Counted from the stretch's first letter, positions 8,781-18,745 are shown. The stretch: DNA of 64,000 nucleotides from Cognatundibacterium rivi (GCF_018139565.1 NZ_JAGSPK010000002.1:744001-808000), one strand, 5' to 3'. Program-made: numbers and translations. The notes: generated from the letters alone by a model not told the origin.

Positions 8781-9493
8781 GCTTTCTCCCTTAAATGCGC
8801 ACGCATACGTGCAACCGCCTGGCTATGCAACTGCGAAACGCGGGACTCAGAAACGCCCATGACCGCGCCGATTTCTTTCAGATTTAACTCCTGTTCGTAA
8901 TACAGCCCCATTAACAATTTTTCGCGTTCGGGCAAACTGTCGATCGCCCCAATAACCGCATCGCGGAAATCGTCATTCAGCAGATCCTGTAAAGGATCAC
9001 CGGAACTATCGGAAGAGTAATGATCGAGGAAATGCTCTTTTGTTTCTGCGTCATGGAAGTCTTCGTAATACACCAACTGATGTCCGCCGCTATCCCCCAA
9101 AAGTCCCTGATACTCTCCAAGGGATAACTTAAGCGACTTGGCCACTTCTGTTTCTGTCGGCGGCCGCCCCAGTTTTTGCTGCATCTGGTTCATCGCATTT
9201 TCGATTTTCCGCATATTCTGCCGAACCCCGCGCGGCAACCAGTCCGTGTTGCGCAGCTCATCAAGCATCGCGCCACGAATCCGCTGGACAGCATAGGTTT
9301 CGAATTGTGCACCATGCGTGTCTTCGTAACGACTGATCGCATCAAGCAGACCAATCATTCCAGCTTGCACCAGATCATCCACCTCAACACTGGGAGGCAA
9401 GCGCGCCTTTAATTGGTAAGCCAGTCGCTTAACCAAAGGCGCATGCTCCCTGAGGAGAAAATTTTTATCTGATTTTCCGCTGGCCGTGTACAT
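8762..9493 (-). CDS. fliA: RNA polymerase sigma-28 factor FliA
   Basis: Directs transcription of late flagellar and chemotaxis genes. I start it at the ATG giving MYTASGKSDKNFLLREHAPL (243 residues), 7 bp after the flhG stop. Longer in-frame readings would lie inside flhG. Region 2 (VDDLVQAGMIGLLDAISRYE, FETYAVQRIRGAMLDELR, DWLPRGVRQNMRKIE), region 3 and the region 4 helix-turn-helix (LKEIGAVMGVSESRVSQLH) are intact. A matching target promoter is visible upstream of flgM. Confidence 0.95.
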   Translation of the reverse strand: MYTASGKSDKNFLLREHAPLVKRLAYQLKARLPPSVEVDDLVQAGMIGLLDAISRYEDTHGAQFETYAVQRIRGAMLDELRNTDWLPRGVRQNMRKIENAMNQMQQKLGRPPTETEVAKSLKLSLGEYQGLLGDSGGHQLVYYEDFHDAETKEHFLDHYSSDSSGDPLQDLLNDDFRDAVIGAIDSLPEREKLLMGLYYEQELNLKEIGAVMGVSESRVSQLHSQAVARMRAHLREKAWTGLA

Positions 9494-9500
9494 ATTCAAA

Positions 9501-10346
9501 TTAGATTCCGAGAGCGATGCCCTGTTGTCCGGATACACTGTCCAGACACAATGCAGAGCGCGCACTGACAGCAAGCCGCTCTGCCAGTTGAAAAAAAGCC
9601 ATGGAAGAGCGCGCTTTTGGAAAAGCATCAATCACTGACCGCCCCTGATGAGCAGCTCTTCTGACGAATTCATCATCCGGCACATAACCAATGAAATTTA
9701 AGGGTACCGCAAGATATCGTTGAGACGCCTGAGCCATATTTGTATAAATCAACATTGCTTCTTTCTCAGATACACCGGACACCAAAATGCTAAAAGAGCG
9801 TCGTCCCAGACGAGCACTCATACGCTTAATCAGCCCATACGCAGATTTAATTGCTGACGGTTCTGAAGAAACCTGAATCACTACTTCACTATCATCCAGC
9901 GATGCCAGTGGAAACGCATCGCACGCATCGATATCACAATCAACCACGACCATATCGGCACGATGTACTGCCAGATCAAATACTCTCGACAATCGTCTCG
10001 AATTCTCGGCAGACAAGCTGGATGACAAAGTCCTTTGGCGCGATAACATCGATACTGACAAGCCAGATGCCACCATTTTTACTGCCTCGTGCATTGTACG
10101 CTGTTGTTGCGCGACATCCAACAAGGTGCACTCTCTACTCGCATTGAGCCACGCGCCTACACTATCAGAAGACGAACGCGCGTCCATCATCAAGATTTGC
10201 TGCCCCTGCCGCGCCACCGAAACACCCAGATTCACCAGCATTTCGCTTTTTTCATTATCTTTCAACGCTGATAGAAAAGTAAATACACGCGGCTTTGGTC
10301 CAGCCAGCATGCGACGCAGTCCCTCTGCCTGATCAACATTAGCCAA
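9501..10346 (-). CDS. flhG: FlhG/MinD-like flagellar number regulator with an atypical P-loop
   Basis: FlhG is normally an ATPase that stimulates the FlhF GTPase and limits flagellar number. I choose the TTG start giving MANVDQAEGLRRML: GGGAGGT lies 6 bases upstream and the start overlaps the flhF stop, whereas an earlier ATG lies deep in flhF. The product is 281 residues. The N-terminal DQAxxLR FlhF-activating motif is present. Where MinD/ParA proteins have a KGGxGKT P-loop, this one reads LSALKDNEKSEMLVNLG, lacking the glycines and the signature lysine. A Walker-B-like MVVVDCDID is kept. Assignment is firm from context and the ParA-like fold pattern; ATP binding is doubtful. Confidence 0.82.
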   Translation of the reverse strand: MANVDQAEGLRRMLAGPKPRVFTFLSALKDNEKSEMLVNLGVSVARQGQQILMMDARSSSDSVGAWLNASRECTLLDVAQQQRTMHEAVKMVASGLSVSMLSRQRTLSSSLSAENSRRLSRVFDLAVHRADMVVVDCDIDACDAFPLASLDDSEVVIQVSSEPSAIKSAYGLIKRMSARLGRRSFSILVSGVSEKEAMLIYTNMAQASQRYLAVPLNFIGYVPDDEFVRRAAHQGRSVIDAFPKARSSMAFFQLAERLAVSARSALCLDSVSGQQGIALGI

Positions 10347-11610
10347 GAGACACCTCCCGCGCAGCAGCTTGTCCACCAGTCGCAGCAGTTCCCACACCAG
10401 CCATCAGCAAAGGTAGCTCTTCATCCAGGTAACGGAACGGCGCCGTTTCACGTTTTAACTTAAAGGCGCGATCAATCAGATACTGCTTGTTTGCCACATG
10501 CAAGTCTTCCGGTACACGTTGCCCATTCGCAATGTAATACAGACTTAATTTTTGGCGGATCACGATATCCAGCGCACCACCTATCGTCGCCGCCTCATCA
10601 AGTTTAGTCAGAATACATCCAGCGAGGCCTGTCCCCTGATAAGCACGCACCACTTCACTCAGCGTTTCACCAGTCGATGTCGCATTCAGGCACAGCAACC
10701 GCTTCACTTCAGTGCCAGAACCAGACAACATCGCAACCTGATCCGTCACCATTTTGTCGCGCTGGCTGACCCCGACAGTATCAATTAAAACGGTATGTTT
10801 ATTCTTGAGCTCGGACAAAGCAATCCGCAAATCACTTTCGTCTTTGACTGCATGAACCATCACTCCAAGAATTTTCCCATAGATTCGTAACTGTTCATAG
10901 CCGCCGATACGATAGCCATCGGTGGTAATCAACGCCAGTTTCGACGGACCATGACGCATCACACAACGCGCTGCCAGTTTTGCAGTTGTCGTCGTTTTGC
11001 CAACGCCGGTCGGCCCGACCAGAGCGTACACACCACCCTTTTCTAAAATTTCATTTTCATTATCGATGGTCGTCAGATTGCGGGCCAGAATAGACTTTAT
11101 CCATTCAATACCTTGCTCACCTGTTTCATTTTCCGGTAACTTTGCAACCATGAATCGCGACAAGCTCGCACTCAGACCTGTTGCCAGCATCTCTTTCAAC
11201 ACCAGTGCCTTCTGCGGCTCGCGTTTTTGCGTATTCGCCCATGACAACTCCGCCAGTTGCGACTCCAGCATATTGCGCATGGAACGGATTTCGTTCATCA
11301 CATCACTTAACTCACCTGTCACAGAAGCCGGTGCTGCAGCATATTCCTGTGGCTCGACGGTTATGCCACGCGGTGTAAATATCCGTGTTTCATGTTGGAA
11401 CGATGGCGCCGCTCTGGTGTGATCGGATGCGATCTGGCGTTCATCCCTGGTCGGCGCGATCGACTGTATCGCTTCATCGGCCATCGCCATAATCTCGACC
11501 TTACCGTCAACATTCCGGTTGGACAAAATCACCGCATCCGCACCCAATGCTTCCCTTAATAAGCGAAGCGCCTCGCGCGAGGTGTTAGCAGTAAATTTTC
11601 TGACGTTCAT
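10339..11610 (-). CDS. flhF: Flagellar SRP-type GTPase FlhF
   Basis: SRP-family GTPase that fixes where the flagellum is built. The 423-residue protein begins with the FlhF B domain (MNVRKFTANTSREALRLLREALG), has a linker rich in Ala, Glu and Arg, and then the NG domain with P-loop GPTGVGKTTTTAKL near residue 198, the ITTDGYRIGGYEQL motif, the G3 region (LIDTVG) and TKLDEAATIGG. It overlaps flhA by 4 bp and runs into flhG. Confidence 0.95.
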   Translation of the reverse strand: MNVRKFTANTSREALRLLREALGADAVILSNRNVDGKVEIMAMADEAIQSIAPTRDERQIASDHTRAAPSFQHETRIFTPRGITVEPQEYAAAPASVTGELSDVMNEIRSMRNMLESQLAELSWANTQKREPQKALVLKEMLATGLSASLSRFMVAKLPENETGEQGIEWIKSILARNLTTIDNENEILEKGGVYALVGPTGVGKTTTTAKLAARCVMRHGPSKLALITTDGYRIGGYEQLRIYGKILGVMVHAVKDESDLRIALSELKNKHTVLIDTVGVSQRDKMVTDQVAMLSGSGTEVKRLLCLNATSTGETLSEVVRAYQGTGLAGCILTKLDEAATIGGALDIVIRQKLSLYYIANGQRVPEDLHVANKQYLIDRAFKLKRETAPFRYLDEELPLLMAGVGTAATGGQAAAREVSLG

Positions 11611-13709
11611 GATTGCCCTCCAACAAGGCTGGTAACTCTAATGGTTTTTGTTTCAGGTAATTCGGCATGCGACAACACTTTGAGTTGCGGCAATGTACGG
11701 CGTAAGAATTTAGACAGCAAAGCACGTAGTGGCGCAGGCACCAGCAAGACTGGCGTCATACCCATTTCCTCCTGATGTTTGGCCGCAGTTTCAGTTTGTG
11801 TTGTCAGTGCCTCAGCCAAACCAGGCTCCAGCGCAGCGCCATCGCCACCACCGGCATGGATCGCCTGCATCAGCAAACGTTCAAGGCGACTATCCAAAGT
11901 CATGACAGTCAGCTCATTCGTTGCCGGGAAAATTTGCTGAACAATCGCACGGCCAAGCGCGATACGTACTTGCGCGGTCAGTTCATTGGCATCCTGAGTA
12001 TGCATCGCCTGCTCAGACAAGGTCTCGATAATGGTGCGCATATCACGGATGTGTACGCCTTCCAGCAGCAGGTTTTGCAAGACTTTTTGCAGTACCGATA
12101 AAGGAATCAGTTTAGGTACCAGATCTTCAACCATTTTTGGCATTTCTTTTGCCAGATGATCCAACAGCTGCTGCACTTCCTGACGACCTAATAATTCAGC
12201 GGCATGGGTCGTGATCAGATGATTCAGGTGGGTGGCGATTACTGTACCGGCATCAACCACGGTGTAACCCATCGCCTGTGCTTGTTCGCGTGCACTGGCA
12301 TCGATCCAAATCGCAGGTAAGCCAAACGCGGGATCAGTCGTTTCCACACCCGGCAAAGGCCCGGACACCATGCCGGGATTAATCGCCAGATATTGGCCGT
12401 TCATCGCTTCACCAGCGCCAACCTCAACGCCTTTCAACGCGATGCGATAAGCAGATGGCTTCAGCTCAAGATTGTCGCGAATGTGCACCGGCGGCGATAG
12501 AAACCCCACCTCTTGCGCGAATTTTTTACGTATTCCTTTAATACGACGCAGCAACTCGCCGCCCTGCGTTTTATCGACCAGAGGAATCAGGCGATAGCCA
12601 ACCTCCAGCCCCAGCGTATCGACAGGCAGAATATCCTGCCAGGTAGCTTCTTCAACTTCAGGTGCCGGTGCATTCTGTGCTTCCGCTTGTGCCGCCGCTT
12701 CGGCAGGAGAAATACCCGCTGCCTGTTGCGCCTTCTGACGTGCCAGATAACCGGCACCGGCCAGCAATCCAGCTAACAAGACGAAAGCAATATGCGGCAT
12801 ACCTGGAATAATGCCCATGCCACCGATAATGCCAGCGGTGATAAACATGACCTGTGGTTTGGCAAACAACTGTCCTATCAACTGACCGCTGATATCTTGC
12901 TCACTGGCGACACGTGAGACCACCACACCAGCTGCAGTAGAAATAATCAGTGACGGAATCTGCGCAACCAGACCATCACCGATGGCCAGCAAGGTGTAAT
13001 TCTTCAGCGCAGAACCAAAATCCAGATCATGCTGCACCATACCCACAATCAGACCGCCGACGATATTAATCACCGTCACCATGATCCCGGCAACCGCATC
13101 ACCGCGCACGTATTTAGATGCACCGTCCATCGCACCGTAGAATTCAGCTTCCTGCGCCACTTCGGTACGGCGACGACGCGCCTCTTGCTCGGCAATCAGA
13201 CCGGCATTCAGATCGGCATCAATCGCCATTTGCTTACCAGGCATCGCATCCAACGCAAAACGCGCGCCGACTTCAGCGATACGACCCGCACCTTTTGTCA
13301 CTACGGTAAAGTTAATGATCGTCAGAATCACAAACACCACGATACCGACGGTATAGTTGCCGCCAATCAGAAAGTGACCGAAAGCCTCAATCACCTTACC
13401 TGCAGCGTCCGGGCCTGTATGCCCCTCAGTCAACACCACGCGGGTAGACGCGACGTTAAGCGATAAACGCAGCATAGTGCTGACCAGCAGCACCGTTGGG
13501 AACACCATGAAGTCCAGCGGCTTCACTGTGTACAAACTCGTCAGCAAAACAATGATCGCAATCGCGATATTGAAACTAAAAAAAACGTCGAGAATAAATG
13601 CTGGCAATGGCAACACCATCATAGCCAGCATCAGAATAATCAAGATAGGCGCTGCCAGCGCCCTGCCATTGAGCCCGTTCATCCACAAAGGCAATTTCAG
13701 GCTGTTCAT
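11607..13709 (-). CDS. flhA: Flagellar export gate protein FlhA
   Basis: Large integral membrane component of the flagellar type III export gate. The 700-residue product has about eight membrane helices in the first ~320 residues. The FHIPEP signature is present at about residues 140-175 (GRIAEVGARF, LDAMPGKQMAIDADLNAGLI). A ~350-residue cytoplasmic C-terminal domain binds chaperone-substrate complexes. Four-base overlaps with flhB upstream and flhF downstream indicate one operon. Confidence 0.97.
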   Translation of the reverse strand: MNSLKLPLWMNGLNGRALAAPILIILMLAMMVLPLPAFILDVFFSFNIAIAIIVLLTSLYTVKPLDFMVFPTVLLVSTMLRLSLNVASTRVVLTEGHTGPDAAGKVIEAFGHFLIGGNYTVGIVVFVILTIINFTVVTKGAGRIAEVGARFALDAMPGKQMAIDADLNAGLIAEQEARRRRTEVAQEAEFYGAMDGASKYVRGDAVAGIMVTVINIVGGLIVGMVQHDLDFGSALKNYTLLAIGDGLVAQIPSLIISTAAGVVVSRVASEQDISGQLIGQLFAKPQVMFITAGIIGGMGIIPGMPHIAFVLLAGLLAGAGYLARQKAQQAAGISPAEAAAQAEAQNAPAPEVEEATWQDILPVDTLGLEVGYRLIPLVDKTQGGELLRRIKGIRKKFAQEVGFLSPPVHIRDNLELKPSAYRIALKGVEVGAGEAMNGQYLAINPGMVSGPLPGVETTDPAFGLPAIWIDASAREQAQAMGYTVVDAGTVIATHLNHLITTHAAELLGRQEVQQLLDHLAKEMPKMVEDLVPKLIPLSVLQKVLQNLLLEGVHIRDMRTIIETLSEQAMHTQDANELTAQVRIALGRAIVQQIFPATNELTVMTLDSRLERLLMQAIHAGGGDGAALEPGLAEALTTQTETAAKHQEEMGMTPVLLVPAPLRALLSKFLRRTLPQLKVLSHAELPETKTIRVTSLVGGQS

Positions 13710-14857
13710 ACTGCTACTCCTACTTGATTATTCGGGTCCAACTCTGCGGGAACTTCTAATTCGCGTGGTTCTTCCGGTCTGATGCCACCACGTTCGCGGT
13801 AACTGCGAAGCTGGAATACATACGCAAGAACTTCAGCGACGGCGGCATATAAGGCTTCCGGAATTTCGTCACCTAACTCGGTGTGCTTATACAGCGCACG
13901 TGCCAGCGGTGGCGCTTCAAGCAAAGGAACATTGTGTTCGGCACCAAGCTCACGGATTTTTGCAGCAACTTCATCCGCGCCTTTGGCGACCACTTTCGGT
14001 GCGCCTCCACCACCTTCGGTGTATTTCAGCGCTACGGCGAAGTGGGTCGGATTAGTCACAATAACGTCGGCAGTCGGAATTTCGGTCATCATCCGGCGAC
14101 GCGCCATTTCACGTTGTTGCTGGCGAATCTTCGCTTTAATTTGCGGATTACCATTCGATTCTTTCGATTCCTGCACCACTTCCTGATGCGTCATCTTCAA
14201 TTTGTTCGCGTAATGCCACATCTGATAAGGCGCATCTATCGCCGCAATCGCAACCAAAGCAGCAACGATAGACATAAAACACACGGCCATCATGTGGCCA
14301 ACGTGTGCGATCCCCGCATGCAGATTTTCCAGAGGCAAACCAAAGATCGCCTCTTTTTGTCCCATGATGACAACCCAGGCAACGCTACCGACAAGCAGGG
14401 TTTTTACAATCGCCTTCAACAATTCAACACCAGCACGAGCAGAAATCATGTTTCCCAAACCGGAAATCGGATTCATGCGTCCGAAATTAGGTTGCAGCGC
14501 CTTAGCACTAAATAGCCAGCCACCAATCAACAACGGCGAGCCCAATGCCACCAGCAACAGCACCAATACGACAGGGGAAAATGCCAACAGAACATCCAAT
14601 AAATTGACGCCGATTTTTCCGATTAACAAATTAAAATCAAAGGCAGCTTCACGCTCCAGAGTCAGACCTGTAATCAGATTTTTATTCAATTGCTGAACCA
14701 GAGTGCCACCCATTGCCCAGAGTGCACCACCTGCCGCCAACAAAATAGTGCAGGTTGACAGCTCACGCGAACGCGGAACATCCCCTTCCTCACGCGCCTG
14801 TTCAAGGCGCTTCTCTGAGGCCGGTTCTGTTTTTTCGAGATCGCTATCTTCGGCCAT
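13706..14857 (-). CDS. flhB: Flagellar export switch protein FlhB
   Basis: Autocleaving export-gate protein that switches substrate from hook to filament. The 383-residue product has the N-terminal KTEPASEKRLEQAREEGDVPRSREL motif split around residue 20, four membrane helices, and the cleavage motif NPTH at residues 269-272. The C-terminal tail (EPRELEVPAEL) is longer than the minimal domain. GGAG precedes the ATG. It is the first gene of the flhB-flhA-flhF-flhG-fliA-motC-motD run. Confidence 0.96.
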   Translation of the reverse strand: MAEDSDLEKTEPASEKRLEQAREEGDVPRSRELSTCTILLAAGGALWAMGGTLVQQLNKNLITGLTLEREAAFDFNLLIGKIGVNLLDVLLAFSPVVLVLLLVALGSPLLIGGWLFSAKALQPNFGRMNPISGLGNMISARAGVELLKAIVKTLLVGSVAWVVIMGQKEAIFGLPLENLHAGIAHVGHMMAVCFMSIVAALVAIAAIDAPYQMWHYANKLKMTHQEVVQESKESNGNPQIKAKIRQQQREMARRRMMTEIPTADVIVTNPTHFAVALKYTEGGGGAPKVVAKGADEVAAKIRELGAEHNVPLLEAPPLARALYKHTELGDEIPEALYAAVAEVLAYVFQLRSYRERGGIRPEEPRELEVPAELDPNNQVGVAV

Positions 14858-15098
14858 TGCCGACTCCTGTCATTTCCACAAAGCAAGTAATGCTTCGATT
14901 ACGTAAATTTACAGATGAGATTATTGAACGCGCTGCTCAACTTGGATGCGAGGAATAAAGGAGTAAATACCCTTTTATTCACTTTAAAGAACACGAGAAG
15001 ACGCCTCATTTCAGATGCGATCAATTGAATACCCCTTTAGCAAAGGTCTCTGGCGTAGTTGCAGAACGGTTTCAGGCTTCGGCAAATTTTTAAATATC

Positions 15099-15115
15099 AT
15101 GCTAATATTTAGCAT
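15099..15115. promoter_or_regulatory. Likely MarR operator (ATGCTAA-TAT-TTAGCAT)
   Basis: A perfect 7-bp inverted repeat with a 3-base centre lies 22 bases upstream of the marR start, in an AT-rich stretch where the promoter should be. Size and position fit a MarR dimer site and autorepression. Binding is inferred. Confidence 0.6.
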
Positions 15116-15136
15116 ACTAAGTAAATTAATCGCAAA

Positions 15137-15586
15137 ATGACTCCTTACGATAAAACCCTGATGTCGTTGACACACACACTGATACAGGTTGGTCGCGCTT
15201 ATAAAGCTGCCGCAGACCAAATGACAGCTGACTTTCATCTTTCGCATGCAAGCGCCTGGCCTGTACTGATGATTTCCCGCCTGGGTGATGGTGTGCGCCC
15301 GGGCAAAGTCGCTCAGGCAGTTGGCATAGAGCCTCCGTCGATGGTGCGACTGATCGATCAGCTAATCGATAGTGGTCTTGTCTTAAAACAGGATGACCCT
15401 ACAGACCGGCGAGCAAAGGCACTCTTTCTGACGGCAGAAGGAAAACAAGTGGCGGAACGTTTAGAAGAGGCACTTTTACCATTTCGCAGGGAACTGTTCA
15501 GCGACATTCCACAGGCCGACGTCGAAGCCTGCCTGCGTGTGCTCAACAAACTCAATGGGCAACTGACCGAGATACCGGCAGAATAA
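15137..15586 (+). CDS. MarR-family transcriptional regulator
   Basis: Winged-helix dimer that probably represses the efflux genes behind it. The 149-residue product has an N-terminal dimerisation helix, the DNA-reading helix-turn-helix (PGKVAQAVGIEPPSMVRLIDQL) and the wing DPTDRRAKALFLTAEG, which is the conserved MarR DxRxxxxxLT motif. It is separated by 15 bp from the FUSC gene. In family analogues the ligands are phenolic or aromatic compounds; that is inference here. Confidence 0.9.
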   Translation: MTPYDKTLMSLTHTLIQVGRAYKAAADQMTADFHLSHASAWPVLMISRLGDGVRPGKVAQAVGIEPPSMVRLIDQLIDSGLVLKQDDPTDRRAKALFLTAEGKQVAERLEEALLPFRRELFSDIPQADVEACLRVLNKLNGQLTEIPAE

Positions 15587-15601
15587 GACTGCAGCATTAT
15601 C

Positions 15602-17635
15602 GTGAAACTCCCCTTGCCTTCTCACCTGCTGTTTTCTGCAAAATGCTTTGTTGCGGCCATGCTGGCGTTATATATCGCAATGGCCTCCGGTTTACCCCGA
15701 CCATTCTGGGCGATGATGACCGCGTATATCGTCGCCAATCCGTTTGCCGGAGCCGTTCGTTCCAAAGCGGTTTACCGGGTTTTTGGTACGATTCTGGGCT
15801 CGCTGTTCACCATTTTGATCGTGCCGCAGTTAGCGAACGCGCCTGAACTACTATCCTCTGCGATCGCCTTGTGGGTGGGACTATGTCTGTATATTTCCTT
15901 ACTAGACCGCACACCCCGCTCCTATGTTTTTATGCTGGCCGGTTATACCGCCGGTCTGATCGGTTTTCCCGCGGTCTCAGATCCGACATCAATCTTCGAT
16001 ACTGGCCTGTCCCGCGTTGAGGAAATCTGTATTGGTATTCTTTCCGCCAGCTTCATCCACTCCGTTGTATTTCCGCAAGCGATAGGTCCCGGCATTTTAA
16101 ACAGACTGGATGCGGCGATCCGTGATGTGCGGAGCTGGATGTACGACGTGCTGCAACAGACGCCCGACAGCGCATCCGCATTCGGAACTGCGCGACTCTC
16201 CCTCGCCGCTGAAATTACCGATCTGCGTGTTATGTCAACGCACCTGCCATTTGACACTTCTAATTTGCGACTGACCTCGGGGCTGGTTCACAGATTAGCC
16301 GACAACATCACCAAAATGCTTGCCCTGCTACTGGCAGTAGAAGACCGGCTAAACACATTGCAACACCTGAGTCCGGCGAGCTTAACGCCGCGCTGGCAAA
16401 AGCTGCTAAATGACGTCGCGGCCTGGCTGCAAGAGGAAAATAACGAGACGCCTGAACGCTTAACCGCACTCCAAGAGGAACTTGAACACCTGACGCCGAA
16501 GTTCAGCGCAGCCTCAAGTTGGAGCGATATTCTGTGCTTGAATCTGATCAGGCGCCTCAGCAAACTGATTGCCATCTATGCAGAAGTGTTGGAGTTAAGA
16601 AGGCAGATTACGCTCGCGATGGAAGGAGGCGTCACTACCGCTCAGGAACATGCCCATACATCCGTTTTGCACCGCGATCATGGCATGGCATTCCGTTCTG
16701 CTTTTGCTGCGGTCGTCGCCATCTCCGTCTGCAGCGCATTCTGGATACTCACCGCATGGCCTGCCGGTGCCGCCGCGCCCATGATGGCTGGCGTGTTCTG
16801 CTCATTTTTTGCAACGCAGGATGATCCGGTTCCGGCGATTAAGATGTTTATCAAATACACCTTGCTGTCGGTGCCTGTTGCGATGTTTTACATCATCAGC
16901 ATTATTCCGGCGATTCACAGTTTTGAAATGCTGCTGCTTTGCATGGCCCCTTTATTTATCGTCGCTGGCAGCTATATCCCCAATCCTGCAACCGGGGGCA
17001 AAGCACTCGCATTTGTTATTGGAGTTGCCGGTGCGTTGTCACTGCAAGACACAGGCACGCTGGAAATCACCAGTTTTCTTAATGGTTTGCTTGCACAGCT
17101 TTTCGGATTTGTAACAGCAGGTGTTGTCACCAGCCTGATTCGCACGGTCAGCAATGACTGGATGATTGCCCGGATGATGCAAACCGTCCATCGCGAATTT
17201 GTAGAAATGAGCCACTTATCAGCGCCACCATTACGTGACATCGCAATCCGCACTGTCGATCGTATCGGTTTGCTGATGCCGCGATTATCGAAACGTCACC
17301 CCAACCCCGATGAACGCAATCACACCATTCATCATTTACGTGAACTGCGTGCAGGAATTCATATTACGCAATTACGTGAGATGAATACGGAATTAAAAAT
17401 GAACGGCATTTTGTTGTCGCCGCTATTCACCAGTATCGGCAATCACTTTACTAATCCGGACAACGCCACCGCCAGCGCGTTGAATAATCAGATCGATCAA
17501 ACGCTGCGTATGATCTGTGCTAGCGATAGCAAACCCACTCATCTGGCAGCAATTTCAGCGTTAACCAGCATGCGTCGTGATCTGTTTCCCGATGCCCGTA
17601 CATACAACCCGTTTGCAAAGGAAAAGATAGCGTGA
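15602..17635 (+). CDS. FUSC-family inner-membrane efflux protein (AaeB-like)
   Basis: Inner-membrane component of an aromatic-acid type exporter. The 677-residue product starts at GTG (MKLPLPSHLLFSAKCF). It has the FUSC architecture: an N-terminal membrane half (about residues 15-160, e.g. ALYIAMASGLPRPFWAMMTAY), a long soluble helical region, a second membrane half (about residues 360-520) and a soluble C-terminus. The start has only a weak ribosome site. With the DUF1656 and HlyD genes behind it, the set matches aaeB-aaeX-aaeA. The substrate is not determined by sequence. Confidence 0.88.
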   Translation: MKLPLPSHLLFSAKCFVAAMLALYIAMASGLPRPFWAMMTAYIVANPFAGAVRSKAVYRVFGTILGSLFTILIVPQLANAPELLSSAIALWVGLCLYISLLDRTPRSYVFMLAGYTAGLIGFPAVSDPTSIFDTGLSRVEEICIGILSASFIHSVVFPQAIGPGILNRLDAAIRDVRSWMYDVLQQTPDSASAFGTARLSLAAEITDLRVMSTHLPFDTSNLRLTSGLVHRLADNITKMLALLLAVEDRLNTLQHLSPASLTPRWQKLLNDVAAWLQEENNETPERLTALQEELEHLTPKFSAASSWSDILCLNLIRRLSKLIAIYAEVLELRRQITLAMEGGVTTAQEHAHTSVLHRDHGMAFRSAFAAVVAISVCSAFWILTAWPAGAAAPMMAGVFCSFFATQDDPVPAIKMFIKYTLLSVPVAMFYIISIIPAIHSFEMLLLCMAPLFIVAGSYIPNPATGGKALAFVIGVAGALSLQDTGTLEITSFLNGLLAQLFGFVTAGVVTSLIRTVSNDWMIARMMQTVHREFVEMSHLSAPPLRDIAIRTVDRIGLLMPRLSKRHPNPDERNHTIHHLRELRAGIHITQLREMNTELKMNGILLSPLFTSIGNHFTNPDNATASALNNQIDQTLRMICASDSKPTHLAAISALTSMRRDLFPDARTYNPFAKEKIA

Positions 17636-17841
17636 CAGCAGAAATAAGTATTTTCGGGCTGTACGTTCCCGTCCTTTTACTACTCGCCATCGTCGCTTTT
17701 CTGTGCACGATGCTGACCGGACGTTTCCTGATGCGCACCGGCTTTTACCGCTTTCTATGGCATCCGGCTCTATTTGAACTGGCCTTGTTTTTCATTTTCT
17801 TAGGCAGTTTTTCACTTGTTCTGACAAACTCAGGTTATTGA
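17632..17841 (+). CDS. DUF1656 small membrane protein (AaeX-like)
   Basis: A 69-residue protein with two predicted membrane helices (LYVPVLLLLAIVAFLCTML and LALFFIFLGSFSLVL) joined by a short basic loop, as in the DUF1656/AaeX family that accompanies FUSC efflux pumps. It starts at a GTG overlapping the FUSC stop by 4 bp and ends 3 bp before the HlyD gene. Its exact role in the pump is not known. Confidence 0.88.
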   Translation: MTAEISIFGLYVPVLLLLAIVAFLCTMLTGRFLMRTGFYRFLWHPALFELALFFIFLGSFSLVLTNSGY

Positions 17842-17844
17842 TTT

Positions 17845-18732
17845 ATGCAACTGAATAATTTAAAAAAAACTCTCGCAATTTACTCTCGCGTCGCATTGAC
17901 CTGCATTTTTGTCGTCATCGCGAGCTTTCTGGCCTGGCGTCTTTGGTCGCACTATGAAATGGATCCCTGGACACGGGACGGACGCATCAAGGCAAACGTG
18001 ATTCAGGTTGCACCGGATGTTTCTGGCCAAGTCACCAAGGTCCTGGTTCACGACAACCAGCAAGTCAGCATCGGTGATGTGCTGTTCGACGTTGACACGG
18101 CACGCTTTGAGCTGGCTTTACGGCAGGCCGAAGCAGCTGAGTTATCTCAGCGGATCGCACTTGAGCAGGCAATCAAAGAAGCACGCCGCAACAACGCGTT
18201 ACGCGAACTGGTTTCAGATGAAAACAAGGAACAAGGCAGTGCCCATGTCGAACAACTGCGTGCAGCACTGACTCAGGCAACGATTAACCGGGATCTGGCA
18301 AAACTGAATCTGAAACGGACTCATGTACTGTCACCCGTGAATGGCCGCATTGCCAATCTTGATTTACGAACTGGCTCCTACGTTACTGCCAGTCACGCGG
18401 TTCTGGCACTGATCGATACCGATTCTTACTATGTCGAAGGCTATTTCGAAGAAACGAAACTGCCCCGCATTGCTGCTGGTGATGCCGTCACGATTATTCC
18501 TATGGGCGGAACAACCAAGCTGCCCGGGCACGTCGATAGTATTGCCAGCGGGATTGCCGAACGCGATCGTCTTACCTCGCCCAATTTATTAACCAGCATT
18601 AATCCGACATTTAACTGGGTTCGGCTCGCACAACGTATTCCAGTCCGTATTACATTCGACAAACTGCCGCGGGGAACCACACTGGTCGCTGGGCAAACCG
18701 TGACTGTCGATGTCCGCAACAGCCGCACCTGA
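17845..18732 (+). CDS. HlyD-family periplasmic adaptor subunit (AaeA-like)
   Basis: Membrane-fusion protein linking the inner-membrane pump to an outer-membrane channel. The 295-residue product has an N-terminal membrane anchor (LTCIFVVIASFLAWRLW), the motif DPWTRDGRIKANVIQVAPDVSGQV typical of EmrA/AaeA lipoyl halves, a short coiled hairpin of about residues 90-155, and the second lipoyl half (LKRTHVLSPVNGRIANLDLRTGSYV). It is co-transcribed with its neighbours on both sides. Confidence 0.92.
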   Translation: MQLNNLKKTLAIYSRVALTCIFVVIASFLAWRLWSHYEMDPWTRDGRIKANVIQVAPDVSGQVTKVLVHDNQQVSIGDVLFDVDTARFELALRQAEAAELSQRIALEQAIKEARRNNALRELVSDENKEQGSAHVEQLRAALTQATINRDLAKLNLKRTHVLSPVNGRIANLDLRTGSYVTASHAVLALIDTDSYYVEGYFEETKLPRIAAGDAVTIIPMGGTTKLPGHVDSIASGIAERDRLTSPNLLTSINPTFNWVRLAQRIPVRITFDKLPRGTTLVAGQTVTVDVRNSRT

Positions 18733-18745
18733 GTAGATTTTTAAA

